Assembly (NCBI GenBank): GCA_021234155.1
Contig: JAJEKV010000168.1
Span: 553,352 to 617,351, forward strand
DNA from: Isoetes taiwanensis
Lineage: Eukaryota; Streptophyta; Lycopodiopsida; Isoetales; Isoetaceae
Direction: 5' to 3'
DNA length: 64,000 nt
A model generated the notes under the pieces. It worked only from the letters and a program-made list of their open reading frames with translations, was not told where the DNA came from and did no database searches. Made by a program: the position numbers and the translations under genes. Below, one piece after another: positions 1 through 11,909 of the stretch (positions within the stretch are counted from its first letter, which is position 1; every line of letters starts with the position of its first letter).

Positions 1-3000
1 CTTGAGACTTCAATGCACGGACAGAGTAGAGCAGCCCATGCGACTTGACCCCGGGCCGACGATGTCCCCGCAGCCTACGCCTTCCGAGAAAGCAACCCGG
101 CGCGGGATCGATGACGCCCAGTCACTCGCTTTGTGCATTGCTCTGCTATGTGCTATTTTTGACTTGGTAATTTGCAATGGCTCGTCACGGTGGCCCGATT
201 CTCAAGTGCACATGCGAGGCAGGACAATCGGGGGGAGGGTCTAGTGTGGTAGACTATGTGTTCAGAAGATTGCGCCAAGATATGCATCTCGTCGTCAAGC
301 GTTTCGGGTGGGCACAGACACGGGATGAGAAGGTCGACTCGTGATCACCTCCCACTTTATTTGACTTGGTTTGGCAAGCCGCCAGAGCCCCCACTATGCC
401 ACCCCTCGCCGCCCCTCGGTTGAGACTAGATTATAAGCGTGCGGTAGGACTACGCCGAGATGCTCATGGACGCCTCCCGCAATTCTCAAGGACCTCCACA
501 CTAGAGCAAGAGGGGCGCACCAGCCGACTTTGCTATTACGGATGCAGCGGGATGTGCTTTGGCGCCCCCTCCGCCGCCGCCGTGGTCAGCAACATTCCCG
601 CAGAACCGATGGTTTGATGCGAGTGTAAAGAACGCAAGCCGCAGCTCGGCCACATTCGATCCAAACCCAGGTGGCCACCACACGCATCGCGTGCCCATCC
701 GAAGGGAGACAAAGGCGCCGTACCTTGCCAAGCATCGTGAGAGATGTTCGCCTGCTGGACACTCATCCTCTCCTCGAACCTTTGGCGCTTGAGTGCTTTC
801 AAGGCCAGCCCAGCCCTACTGTGGGGACATCACACCCGTGCAAGTGGGAAATGGTATTGCAGCAGCTCTATGACCCGCCAGGGACGCCAGACGCCCATAC
901 CTCCACAGGATGGCCCCCCATTGGTTCTCGTGGAGGAGGATGTTGAGGAGGGCCTCGCGAACGGCCGCCAATGGGAAGGCAAATGACCTCGATGGTATGC
1001 GGTACCGAAAGTTACTCAAATGGGCGGGGGCAAACGCTTGTGCTCTGGTCCTCACTACCCTGTTCAACGAGCATTGCAGAAGGTCTCCCCAGGCAATGGA
1101 CCACAAGCGGTTGTTCCCATTCACAAGGCGGGCGACCCACAATCGGCCCCGCCAACTAACGGACAATCATGGTCACCAAGATTTGCCAAACCGCTATCGG
1201 CATTCTCGAAAGCAGCAGCTTGACCCGGCCGGTAGAGGCGGCCAGATGTGCGAGCCCCTCACACAGTGCAGGCTTTAGACCCCGCCACTCAACGATTGAC
1301 CATATCTTTACACCGGGGGCACCGATTGAAGACAGCCTAATCATCTAAGCAGACTTGTATTGCTGCTTTGTGGACTTCGCTGGGCTTTTGATACGCCTCC
1401 CCTGAAAAGTCAGGTGGGCTAGATCATACAACCGGGGCTCCCCGGCCCCCGTAGAATGCCATATACAAGTTGTATGAGAGTTGTTTTGGCGGGATGCGTA
1501 CCGACGGCCAAGCATTCACCAAGAGTATCGGGTCCCAAGCAGGTTGCCCCTCTCGCCAACACTTTTTGGCCTCTACATTGATCGCTTAGCCCCCGCTTAT
1601 CGAAAGCATGGGGATGGTATACGCCTTTTTGCACCAGGTCATCCGCCACTCATCTATCTATGGACGATGTTGGCCTGTTGGCCCACACCCCAGCAGCTAT
1701 GCAGCCTCACCTGGATGCCCTAGACACATTTTGTCGCTACCGACATGCGCTGCGTGAATCGCCCAAGACCGGGGTGGTTCTCATATCCTCTTCACGCCAC
1801 CCCATGCCTCATGCACTCACATATCGGGGCCCGACTGCGGACGCCACCCACCTACAAGTATCTAGGGTGGAGTTCCCCTCCTCGCTCTCATTGAGCCGCC
1901 TATCCGCTATGCGACAGCAAAAGGACGAAAGCGCTTTATGCCATGCGTAACAACAAATACCGGCGTGAGCTCTATGATTGGGGCCATCACATCCGCTCCG
2001 CACCGGTCGAGCCCCTCGTCCTTCAGATGGGATCGAGGTTTGGGGCCCTATCGCCTCTTTGGCGACATGGAATGACTTGGAGCAGGTGCAGCTGGGCATT
2101 TTTGGCACGCACTTGGGGTGAAACCTTCGCTTCCCTATCGATTCTCGGGCCGCACCTAAACCGGATACTTGCCACTTCAATGGGCAGCCCTTGATAGACA
2201 CATCGCCTATTTTAGAAGGTGGTTACTATGGGTGATGCTCGGCTCCCGCAAGAGACTTGCTTAATAATGGACAATGAGTCCACAGCGGGCTTAGGGCCTG
2301 TTGGAGGGGTAAGAGAGATTAGTGGTTCGGCCAGATGGAACGCGTGAGCACGATGTGACGCGCAAGTGTGGACACAAACCGTCGATCGCGGGACTACCAA
2401 CAGTGGAGTACCTAGACGCTTGTTTCCTTTGGTAAGCCTCGGGACCCCCCGCCTAGAGCAGGTCAAAACGTTCTCATTACAAGGAGCACATCAACCCCGG
2501 TGGTTAGCCCTCCGGGCCACAGCTTCCCACTGCTCCAAACGCCTCAAAAGCGCAGACCATTGCCTCCATTCGCGAGACGGGTGCCCACCATCTTCGTGAT
2601 CGAGATTCGGGCAGTGGATTAGAGCCCCGCATGCTCACAAGATTAAGGTCAAACGGGTGCCATTGAGGATGAGTCTCACACTTTCCAGAGTTGCCCAAAT
2701 GCTCAGTCGATCCGGCCAGATATGCCCCATTAGTGCGGCCGGACTTGCTCCCACATTTGCTTTATGAACACACCGCCAAGATGCGTGCCCGGGGTCATAC
2801 ATTCGAAGTAATTGGACTGTAGTCACCTTTGCCCCCGCCTGGTTTCGTGATTGGTAGGCCGCGGTCGCGGTGCATGATTGTATATATTTGGGTGTTTAGC
2901 ATTTCAGATGTTAGTTTGTCCAGCCAGCTGATTGTCGCCGCGGTTTTTCGAAAACCCTTCGGGCGGGGTTTTTAATCCCGGGCGGTACCGCTTGCTTGCC

Positions 3001-3084
3001 GTTTTTATTGGGTCCCATAGGCCGATTGGTCTCAATTGGATCTATAAAAGTTACCTTCCTTCCTTCCTTCCTTCCTTCCTTCCT
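1..3084 (+). mobile_element. Degenerate LINE retrotransposon, copy A (5' end outside window)
   Basis: Non-LTR retrotransposon remains, readable only in short pieces in all three plus frames. Landmarks match copy B at 57.7-60.9 kb in the same order: an endonuclease region near 1-400, a reverse-transcriptase palm near 1550-1700 with the reading LSPTLFGLYIDRL and then DDVGLLAHTP, a thumb/connection region near 1790-2200, and a C-terminal part up to about 2700. It ends in a (TTCC)n tail at 3053-3084, typical of LINEs with microsatellite 3' tails. Compared with copy B it carries many 1-4 base indels and no open frame spans a full domain, so it cannot encode a working protein as written. Family assignment (EEP-endonuclease LINE of the Jockey/I/R1 type) is by motif only. 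Confidence 0.8.
3053..3084 (+). repeat. (TTCC)n microsatellite, LINE 3' tail
   Basis: Eight TTCC units sit at the junction between LINE copy A and hAT remains. The same tract, slightly shorter, occurs at the equivalent point of copy B (60923-60951), which marks it as the LINE 3' tail rather than a chance microsatellite. Confidence 0.8.
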
Positions 3085-4160
3085 TATACTTATCCACTAA
3101 TTTCAGATTTTCCTCCGCAATATATAAGCCTCTCAATTGAGTAAACTTAGCTTGTTGCGCTTCTTAGTTTATCGGGAATAAGAGCTCCATTCCTTTCACA
3201 TGGGCCAGAAGAACAAGCTTGAGATAAGATTCAATGCTAATTTCTGCAAATTCGGCGGTAGACAACCCATAAGATTCCCACCACAATAGGCTTCAACATG
3301 TCTCTCTTTGTTGCTTCGAATAGCGAACAAGCCCAAGTTGTTCCGGAAATATATGTAGCTGCTCATTAAGTCTTTCTTGGCGTGTTACTTTCAATAAATA
3401 CCGCGGTAATATACTCATGTCATCCTTTGTTAAGCTCAACATCTGCAAATTGCACATCGATTGCCATAAAAGGTGTGAATATGAGCTATAGCATGTATTG
3501 GCCCATCTTGTTTTTATAAATACCTTGATAGCTTCAAGTCACGGATGGATCAAATTGATGAGTTTTAGAAATTCATCCATACCTCATTAATTCTCTCCAT
3601 AAACTCATAAATCCCGGATCAAGTGTTTTCATATCGATTATTGCACAAAGCGGTATGGTGGAGATAACCAGCTGATAGCCTCCATTTCTGTCCGAAATTT
3701 ATATCATAACACCATTTTTTGTGCTTAAGCGTCGAATCGTTACCCAACTATGCTCCGCCGTCGACGACAATTCATTCGTCTTCTGAACATGTAACAATCT
3801 TTCAAGCGCAATGAATTGATAACCAAATCTTGTGCCAGTGCATAGAGATGGTTTTGAATGGCAAAATTGTTGTGACGACTGGTTCCAATCACACTACTTG
3901 CAAAGATCTTTTAATATCTTCCAATAACTAGGTTAAAGGATTGAAGCGCCAAAGAAGCGTCGAGAGAATGGTTGATACTCAACATAAGATGGCGAATGCC
4001 CGTGCTCGCACCAGTTGATGCGTACCGGTTATAACATGGATACATTTGTTGCTTCAATCTTGCTGAAGGGTGATGCGTAACATAGATACGACGAAGCGGT
4101 TCTTTGATGGCGGTGCTCATGCAACTAAAGATCATGATGTTCATGACATAGCAATACGTC
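3085..4160 (-). pseudogene. hAT transposase remains, copy A
   Basis: Minus-strand relic of a hAT-superfamily transposase, colinear with the better preserved copy at 60.95-62.20 kb. A short open stretch near 3911-4144 carries the MNIMIFSCMST segment that follows the ITDGWTD motif in copy B. The dimerisation region next to the TTCC tail is scrambled by indels. Similarity to copy B stops near 4150, where the two flanks diverge. No intact domain remains. Confidence 0.7.
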
Positions 4161-4343
4161 CATAACTTTCAACATCTAATCTCTATCCAGCTTATCAATG
4201 GCGTAAAACCACTTATTTATATATGCGCCGCGATTTTTTGTGATATATGCATATGTGGGATATTGCTAACTTTGTGTTAGGATTATTGCTAAGCATACCA
4301 AGCAATTGGTCTCATAATATGGTTCAACCTATCCATTTTACAT

Positions 4344-4933
4344 TTACAAAATATTGAGGTGGGTGGATGGGCTCCGAGGTGTGTGCATGGATACATCCCT
4401 TTCCTCTTCGCCTAATTCCCAAAACAAAATTGTATGCATGCAAACATCCCTTTTATTCCCAAAATTTCGCCCCTCTGGTTTCATTCCTTCCATTAGTCCC
4501 CATGCGTCTATTCCGCCATCTCCTTCCTCCTTCCCCATTAGTCCATCTCCTTCACTTCCGCCATGGCCAAGTTCAAGACCACACTCCATGAGGAACACTA
4601 TCCGGCCATTGTGCACTTCTTCTCCCCTTGACCGCGGTCCTCCTCTTCCTCCAGGAGGATCCGTGTCTTCCTCCGGAGAATCCATGTCTTCCTCAGGAGC
4701 CACCCGGATTCGGTTAGGGCAAAGTTCACTCCACGGAGGTGGGAGAAGCTCATCATGGATCATGTTTTGCCAAGCCCGTTGCGGGTGATCGGTGGGTGCA
4801 TGAGGCTTACCTCGGCGGGCGACTCCTCGAAATGAAGATGTATGCCATGGAGGGCGACCTTCATATAGGTTTGAAGATGGCACGAAGATCAAGCCTTGTT
4901 TTTTGTAATCCACGGGTTTCAATTTTTTGGTAA
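4344..4933 (+). other. Possible 5' UTR plus start of an unknown gene
   Basis: A pyrimidine-rich stretch runs into a good plant start context at 4563 (CCGCCATGGCC). The frame opens with MAKFKTTLHEEHYP and stops after about 22 codons, then continues in another frame with Ser/Pro/Arg-rich sequence and a FTPRRWEKL segment near 4730. This resembles a leader and N-terminus of a plant gene broken by an indel, but I do not recognise the product. The long minus-strand open frame over the same interval is Gly/Glu/Pro biased and looks like a shadow of the CT-rich strand. Confidence 0.25.
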
Positions 4934-6600
4934 TAGTCCTTGTGACTATTCTTTGTAAAACTTTTAATTAAAAAATCTGAACTTGTTTTTGCAATAGTCC
5001 TTGTGACTCCATTTTTAAAAGCTTTTCATTAATGGCCGAACTCCTCTTCTCTCTGATGTTGTGACTATTTTTTTTGCTTTAAAAGCTTGTTCTCTCGGTT
5101 TCCAGCTTTTCTTTTAGTTAAGCTTGAACTATTTCTATCTTTTTTACGTATAGATATAAAAACATGTTTGGTACTTAGGCCCTTTTTTCCATGGCACCTC
5201 ATCTTATATTTAGCTTAATATTATTGGGCCACGTAAAGATAATAAGTCACCATAGTTTTTCCACTACACAATTTAAGACATGTCTTAAATGGGTTCGATA
5301 CAAATTAATTGGAGCATTTTTATTAGGAAACCCCATACACAAATAAGGTATGCATTTCTATCCTATCCGCCGGGGCTGCATTGCGGATCTTTTAGGGTGT
5401 CATAAAAAAAGTAGGAAGAAGCGACCATTCTGGGAATGGATCGTCGGCTGGCCATGGAATGGATCAGGCCGTGGAAAAAGGGCCTCGGGCGTCTACGTTT
5501 GCGGCACTTCACAAGCATTGTGAATCTATCTACCATTAGAAAATCGCATGCGATGTAAATGCATGGTGCATGTCGCCACGGTCAGCTTGTGTCATGCATG
5601 GTTGTTTCATGTGATAGATAGATCCCAAGTGCTTCGGCCAGTTGGCCCGGGCGAGCGGGATTTTTTAATTTTGTAGGGAAAGGAAGAGCATGATTTTCGG
5701 CTGTAGAGCATGATTTTTTGCTTCAATTCTGTTAATCTAGCCTCTGGAATCAGATTGAACAACATCTTTCCAGTTTTCTCTGTTTCATTTGAATCAAAAC
5801 ACAAGTTTCTTGCAGTTTCTTCAATTCTAGAAGAAATGTATGAATTCTTATAATAATCATGCAATCAGATAATAATATTGTGGATTGATCGGTATTGATC
5901 GATTAGTTAGAACAGGGGATATTGAATAGGTTTTTGGTTATGGCGATGCATTTACCGAGAATAGGAAATTCCGGCAAAGCCTATTTCCCCTGGTCTGGCC
6001 TATTTTCCATAGCCCTCCCTACTGATTCCTTGTCTCAGAAAAGCAAGAAAGAAGCAGAGAATCCAGCAGGTCATAACAAGCTTTCGGATTTCCTTGTTTT
6101 GGAATTCTCCATCGAGCGTCTGCTCTGCTGCACATAAAGTTGAAGAACATTTTATCCAAGCTCTTCCCCTGAAATTGCAGAACGTGGAAAAACCTAGATT
6201 ATAGGACATGTCTCATATTATAGGACATGTCTTATATTTGAGTAATGGGAAATTGATTTTTTAGGACATGTCTTATGTATGACATGGAGCTTACGTGGAG
6301 CTCAAAACGATGTCTTATAAAAATGTAGCGACCACAAAAATAAGACTCTTTTTGTGGAAAAAAGGCCTTAGTTTGCAACTCAAGTTTTTGGTGCAACTCA
6401 AGTTAATGGCAGTTTTGTCATTAATTATAAAATACAAAAGTACAATTCTTGAAATAGTATACCAAAACAAACATTAAAAGCCAACAAGGAATTTCAAGGT
6501 CTGCGGGGTTATAATCTACACACTAACAAAAAATATGGTAACCGGCCGACCAATAGGAAAATATGTTTGGAGTATTGTGTGCATCTTGAAGCATCTGGAA
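4934..6600. other. AT-rich intergenic stretch with small tandem repeats
   Basis: No gene is supported. There are two copies of AATAGTCCTTGTGACT near 4934 and 4992. Three spaced copies of AGGACATGTCTTAT lie within 6203-6275. The rest is AT-rich with no recognisable coding motif on either strand. Confidence 0.6.
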
Positions 6601-6685
6601 GCATCACTTAAAATTTCACGGATGTTGGTCCGAAACCTCTTGAACAATACCATGCATGAAATGAACACTAAAATTTATTAGGGTG

Positions 6686-7008
6686 TGTATACCACACCAA
6701 ACCATGCCATACCATGCCCACACTATCATATTCACGAGCGAGGCACATCCACCACACACCACACCATTCACCACACCCCCCCACCACACCACACCATTCA
6801 CCACACACCATACATCATAGACCATACACCAACTATCATATTCACCCGGCAGGCACATCCCACCACACACCACACCATTCACCACACACCACAGACCATA
6901 CACCAACTATCATATTCACCGAGCGAGCACATCCCACCACACACCACACCATTCACCACTCTCCCCACCACACCACACCATTCACCATACACCATACACC
7001 ATACACCA
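6686..7008 (+). repeat. CA-rich (CCACACCA-type) minisatellite, left flank of RT block
   Basis: The plus strand is C-rich: interspersed CCACACCA, CCATTCACC and CCATACACC words arranged in about three higher-order units that each begin with CTATCATATTCAC (near 6722, 6833 and 6908). It is followed at 7011-7055 by a short G-rich stretch of opposite polarity, giving a fold-back. A similar repeat of opposite strand polarity lies at 13481-13697, so the two face each other around the minus-strand ORF block. Open frames across it are compositional artefacts. Confidence 0.9.
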
Positions 7009-7188
7009 AATGGTGGGTGTGGAGGCGGTGGTGGAGTGTGGTGAAGTGAGGTGGTGGTGTCTCCACATCATAGCAAAACATAACACAACATAGCATGTAA
7101 ATGCATAAGTTTGGATACATTATTGCAATGGCGCCATAAACTATTTCATGATATACAAAATCACATCATAAAAATCATTTCACCACAC

Positions 7189-7239
7189 CATAGCTTGTTC
7201 TTGCACTCCAAATCCTAGTTTTTAAGGATAGGGGCTGAT
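7189..7239 (+). repeat. ~50-bp direct repeat, left copy
   Basis: Begins CATAGCTTGTTCTTGCACTC and ends GATAGGGGCTGAT. It is repeated in the same orientation at 13432-13481 with a single base length difference in a T run. The copies bracket the minus-strand ORF block and both lie beside CA/TG-rich sequence, as expected for terminal repeats or partial pseudo-LTRs of one element. Confidence 0.9.
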
Positions 7240-9745
7240 ACACCGCCACCATCACAAGCAACACCACGAGTTAGAACCGGTATGAGACATGTGGAAGGCG
7301 GTGTCTTAACGCCTATCAATTGTTATCCATGTCCAAAACTAATATTTAGACAGCATAATAAAACAAAGCCATGTCCTATATTCCTCCTAAAACAAACTCG
7401 TCTCTTATTATTTGTCATCAAACGAATATTAGCGTGTAGAATAGGCATAGAAATTTTCAAAGCTTTATCGAAACCATTTGTTTTAAAGGAAAAGAAAAAA
7501 CAAAGGCTGCTTATTCTAGTACAGAGAAGAGCCCACACAATATCTTTTATTTGCCATGCATAAGCTTTAAGTTGGCAAAATCAATTATAACCCAACGAAT
7601 TTGTGGCAACAGACAGAAAAAATTCAACAACTTCATAAACAAACCACAGAATTCCTCAAGATAGTGCTCTCTGTTGCATTGGAAGGCAGGGCTTTCTTCA
7701 GGGATTTCTAGCATAAACAAAATCCAAGGGCATACCTTTTTGAAGTGGTAGTGTCCACAGGAATCAAAAGGAAGCACGATCTGTCCTCCCTGATAGAGTT
7801 GCAGAATGTCCTTGGAATCAAAGGGAACGATCTGTCCTCCTGATAGAGTTGCAGAATACCCAATCAACAATTTTTCTTTGTTGGTAAACTTGATATGGCA
7901 TAAGAATGCATGATTTTATACTGAGCTGGGCCGAAATTTGCAGTAGCTATCTTGCTAGACCAACTGCTATACCACAACCAAATTGTTTCCTTACTCCAAT
8001 CGAGCAAGAAATTCAACTGTGTATGAAGCTGTCTTTGTTTGCCGGGCGAATTGTTGCCCAAACAAAACCCAGGGCCACTCTCAATCAACCATGTTTGGAT
8101 GGATACAACATGATTTTCCATCCGGTTTGTGCATTCTGCATCTTCTTGTAGCTTAACAGGAGATCTTTGATGGGTCAGATGAAGCCAACCTGGAAGATCC
8201 CATGGCACAGAGCCATCGATTTTTGGCTTTCCGATTATGTTGCCATCAGATAGAGCCCAATCCGATGAAGCCCAAAAGCCCATGCGTTCGGGTTTTTTTT
8301 TTGTTCGTTGCTTTTCCTCTCCCCTTTTTTTCATAAAAAATGGATTCAATTGCTTATTTTGAAAAGCAATTTATCACGTTGCATACATATTTGGCTTTTC
8401 CTCTCCTTTTTCTTTCCATAACAAATGGATGCAATTGCTTACATATTTGGCTTATGTTTTCTTTTCCCTTTTGCTAACTTTAGATTGGGACCACTATATA
8501 CGTTTGGATCAATCTTACCGTATATATAGAATCCAAACATTAGCAAGTACCTAATACAAAAGTCTTACGACTTTTATATTGCATATATTGGGCTTTTCCA
8601 TGAGGGCCCCATTGAGACATTTTCTTGTGCATGTTATCCCTTTCATTAAGGAATTTGACATTGTAAATTTCTCACATAAGTCAATTTCTTTGAATATATT
8701 ATAACACCAAAACAACAACCTTGGATGTTGTTTCGTTATATCATCTCTTACTACCCCATAGAAGATGTCTTGTCTTTCTATAATAAGTTGTCATTTACCT
8801 AAGCAGTACCTAAGATGATTCACCTGTTCACCAGGCAACCTTGCTCTTATTGGATTTGTGCTAAATCCCTAAATAACTGCCTGGCTTTGACTTACCATGG
8901 GGGGTTCACCATAGCGACCATGCCATGTCTTACTATAGTAGACTCTATTTGTGATCCACTATGTGTAGTAAAATCAATAATCAATTCTGGGCACTATTCA
9001 TTTGCATACCCAGAAAACATTATTATCCACCCACATACAACTTAGTACCCATTCATATTAGAAAATTATTGCCTAGACCAATACTCGAGATGGTTCACCC
9101 ATCTCTAGGCAACCTGCCCTCATTGGACAAATGCATGGCTTTGGCTTTGTCATAGAGGATTCAACCTAATGACTATGCCATGTCCTAATATGTTTGGGAA
9201 CCCATAGTTTAACATGTCAATTACAACCTTTCAAATATTTGTGAGTGTTTCGTGTGTATATGGCGTGTCATGGGGTGTCACCATCCCACATAACTTGCAA
9301 CCATTGTTTTAACTAATACACACAAAAATAAAACTTCATCATATTGACATGTGGGTCAAAGCGTGGAGGTGGGGGCCAACTTTTTGTGTATCGTGACCAC
9401 ATGGTCTTGGGGTGCTTCCGGAGCTATTTCCTTTGTATTTTTTAAACAATATTTTTTCTTTTATTTTTTTGATATTTTTCCCTAAAACGCATTCATATTA
9501 CGCCTTGGAATACAAAATTTCAGCTTCATCGGAGTTATAGAAAAAAAGATAAAAATAAGTAAAATTTTACGCATTAGGTGCTTAGGGGTGCTTGGTTTGC
9601 CCAAAAATGATGCTTTGACCCATGTACCAGCAGGTGGGAGCATGCATACACCTTTCCATGAAAGAGAATTGTGCATGTTGCACCGCAGATATCACAACAC
9701 AAGTAAAAATTCATTTGCAAATAGTTACGAATTTATTTTGTCCCA
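7240..9745. other. AT-rich stretch between RT gene and left repeat, with tandem duplications
   Basis: On the element's strand this is the 3' side of the RT gene. It holds a duplicated GATCTGTCCTCC..GTTGCAGAAT unit near 7779 and 7830. The words GGATTCAATTGC/GGATGCAATTGC with neighbouring CTTTTCCTCTCC recur near 8310-8470. A degenerate repeat containing TTCACC..AGGCAACCTGCCCTCATTGG-like sequence lies near 8820 and 9090. A 161-codon minus-strand open frame at 7864-8349 contains no domain I recognise and is not called as a gene. Confidence 0.5.
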
Positions 9746-11829
9746 TCATATCCAAAACCTGGCTAACATCACATAATGTGCCTGTAAATCTTTTTCTCTA
9801 ATGCCCTTCTTATGGCTGATTAATCTCCAAACTGCAAAACCATTTTGATGAAATCTATTGATGGTAATCCATATTTCTTTTACGCAATCTTCTACATTAT
9901 TGCAATAATATAGAAGACATAGTATTTGGGAAATAATTATTTTATATGCAAGGTTTATAGGCCTATTGGATGCTAACCATATAAACTGTGCATACTGAAA
10001 TGGCAAGTGTCTTCTTTTATCAAATTTAGATAAACGGAAAACCCCTTGCGTAGGCTCTGTTACATTGATTTGTAGGCTTAGGAAATGTGCACTTGCACAA
10101 TGGAACTCGTCATTGGAAAACGTGAAATTGTCCATTTCTGGCTTTATTTCTAGTAAATCCAATGGGTATATGTTCCATACATCATCCTTACAAACTTTGC
10201 TATTGGGTTTCAAGAACTTGAGAATGTAACCATTAATTCAGGACACAAAGATCATCAATGTATCTTTGTGCGTCACAAAATAGAGTGAGAAGATCTTTTC
10301 TGTTTTGACGCGCCAATTTAGCTATGAAATTGTACTCGTAAAATGCTAAATATAAATTACACCAAATAGGTGAACAAGAGTATCCCATGGGTATGCCCTT
10401 GTTTTGTTTCCACACTCGATTCCCTAGTCTTACATAACTATGATGCACCAGCCATTCATTCCATTGAATGAAAGTGTTGCAATCAATTTCTATCCATGTC
10501 TTGTAATTTTTTGGTTCCTTCCATTGCATTTGAGACTTCCCTTGAGACTCATTGCATTTGGCATATAATCTCAAGCCCCTTTCGCGTGCCAGAGAAAACG
10601 CCTTCCTAGTTACCTCCCCAATAGCATGTGGTAGTCCATTCTCACCTGCCAACGGAATAGTTTCATAGCATCTGGTTATATCCCCAACAAAGACATTATA
10701 TATCTTCTTTGGGAGATTAATAGCAGCATGTGTAGATGAATCTACACACCAAAAACTTCTGGTCTTAACACCAAAAGCAAGTGCTATTTTCTCATCTAGT
10801 AGAAAACATTTCTCTTGGAACATATCCAAAATTTGCTTCATTCCTTCTGTGATCATGGATGCAAGTTCAGAAAAAATGCAATTTGCAGCATTTGTAATCC
10901 ATCTAAAGCCATCCTTATGTGCTTTGTATATGCCCATAAGGTATGGTATTTGTATGTCATTGATCTGAAATCCCGGGAGAAGTTCTCTCATTTCTTGAAG
11001 AATAATAGTTTGGCACTCTTCAATAGACTTCCAAGTTGTAGTGGTATTCATGCATGGATCAAAATCTGGTCCAGATAGCCTTTCTAATGCAAGTGCCCTT
11101 ATAAGATACTTGCAAATAAAAGATGGCGTAGTAGGAGCTTTGTCAATACCAGCTATAAATAAATGTGAAGTCAACCATCCTGCTTCATCAATCCTATTAT
11201 TGTCATTGTAGAATGCTCCACATTTGACATGTCTCTTGTCAAGTTGCTTCCTAACATAATTAGTTAGAAAATTCTTTGCAACATTAGTATCTAGGGAAAC
11301 TTCATTATTTTTTCTTACATAAAGCACGAGTAGATTCCATGCTTTTAGGACTTCAGATATGATTTCATAGACATCAAAATATATGGTTTAGCCCTTTTAT
11401 GCTTTCTTGCTTTAATACTTTGTCATGTATAATGTTTGGATCAAAAGTGACTACATGTGATCCAAATCCTTCATATTCTTTTTTGAATTTTTGAAACCTT
11501 TTTGAAGTTTCACAAAGACATGTGTCAAAGGTATCATATTCAAAATCACAAAATGTATCACATGGTTTGTACCATAGCTTGGCCAAACTATGTTTGTATC
11601 GCCATCCAAACATCACATTGCTTAAGATGCTATGACCATCCAATTTAAAACACTTGAATAGACATTGTGAAAACATGTCCTTCAAATTTATAAACTCAAA
11701 ACCTCGGTTACAATATAGTAGATGTATATAACAATCTACTTTCTTATTCTCAGTTACAATAACATATTTCCCATGTTTGAAAACGATGGATTTTCTAGGA
11801 TCATTATTTTCATCAAAATGGTCATCCAT
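9746..11829 (-). CDS. Penelope-like 'RYIDD' reverse transcriptase, in three frames
   Basis: Reverse transcriptase of an RNA-templated mobile element. Reading on the minus strand: an N-terminal piece from ATG 11829 to 11374 (no domain recognised), a central piece 11327-10233, and a C-terminal piece 10213-9746. The central piece (364 residues in its open frame) has IDKAP..FICK near residues 61-73, YLMGIYKAHKDGFRWI near 129-144 (RT2), FVGDITRCYETIP near 213-225 (motif A, Asp216), KGIPMGYSCSP near 310-320 (motif B) and RYIDDL at 355-360 (motif C). The C-terminal piece has FLSLQI, KFDKRRHLPF and ASNRPINLAY, like the RT6-RT7 region. The aspartates are present. No GIY-YIG endonuclease is visible. 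The style matches single-copy-type RT families known from algae and oomycetes and the PLE/telomerase branch rather than LINE or LTR RTs. The N/central and central/C joins each need a one-base frame change, from sequence error, decay or programmed shift. Confidence 0.8.
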
Positions 11830-11909
11830 CCTAGATGATGACAAACAAACCAAACTTCATAAGTAAAAATGTACGTATAAACCGCAATTTTGCAAATTTA
11901 TTCCATATT

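Noticed and set aside
4344-4922. 192-codon minus-strand open frame
   Set aside because: Gly/Glu/Pro bias mirrors the CT-rich plus strand; no domain and a better start context exists on the plus strand.
6686-7008. CRISPR array
   Set aside because: Repeats are degenerate and nested without unique equal-length spacers, and the context is eukaryotic.
6685-7049. His/Thr/Pro-rich open frames across the CA minisatellite
   Set aside because: Repeat composition keeps all frames open; no coding signal.
7864-8349. 161-codon minus-strand open frame as a third element gene
   Set aside because: No recognisable domain, overlaps tandem duplications, and no link to the RT gene frame.
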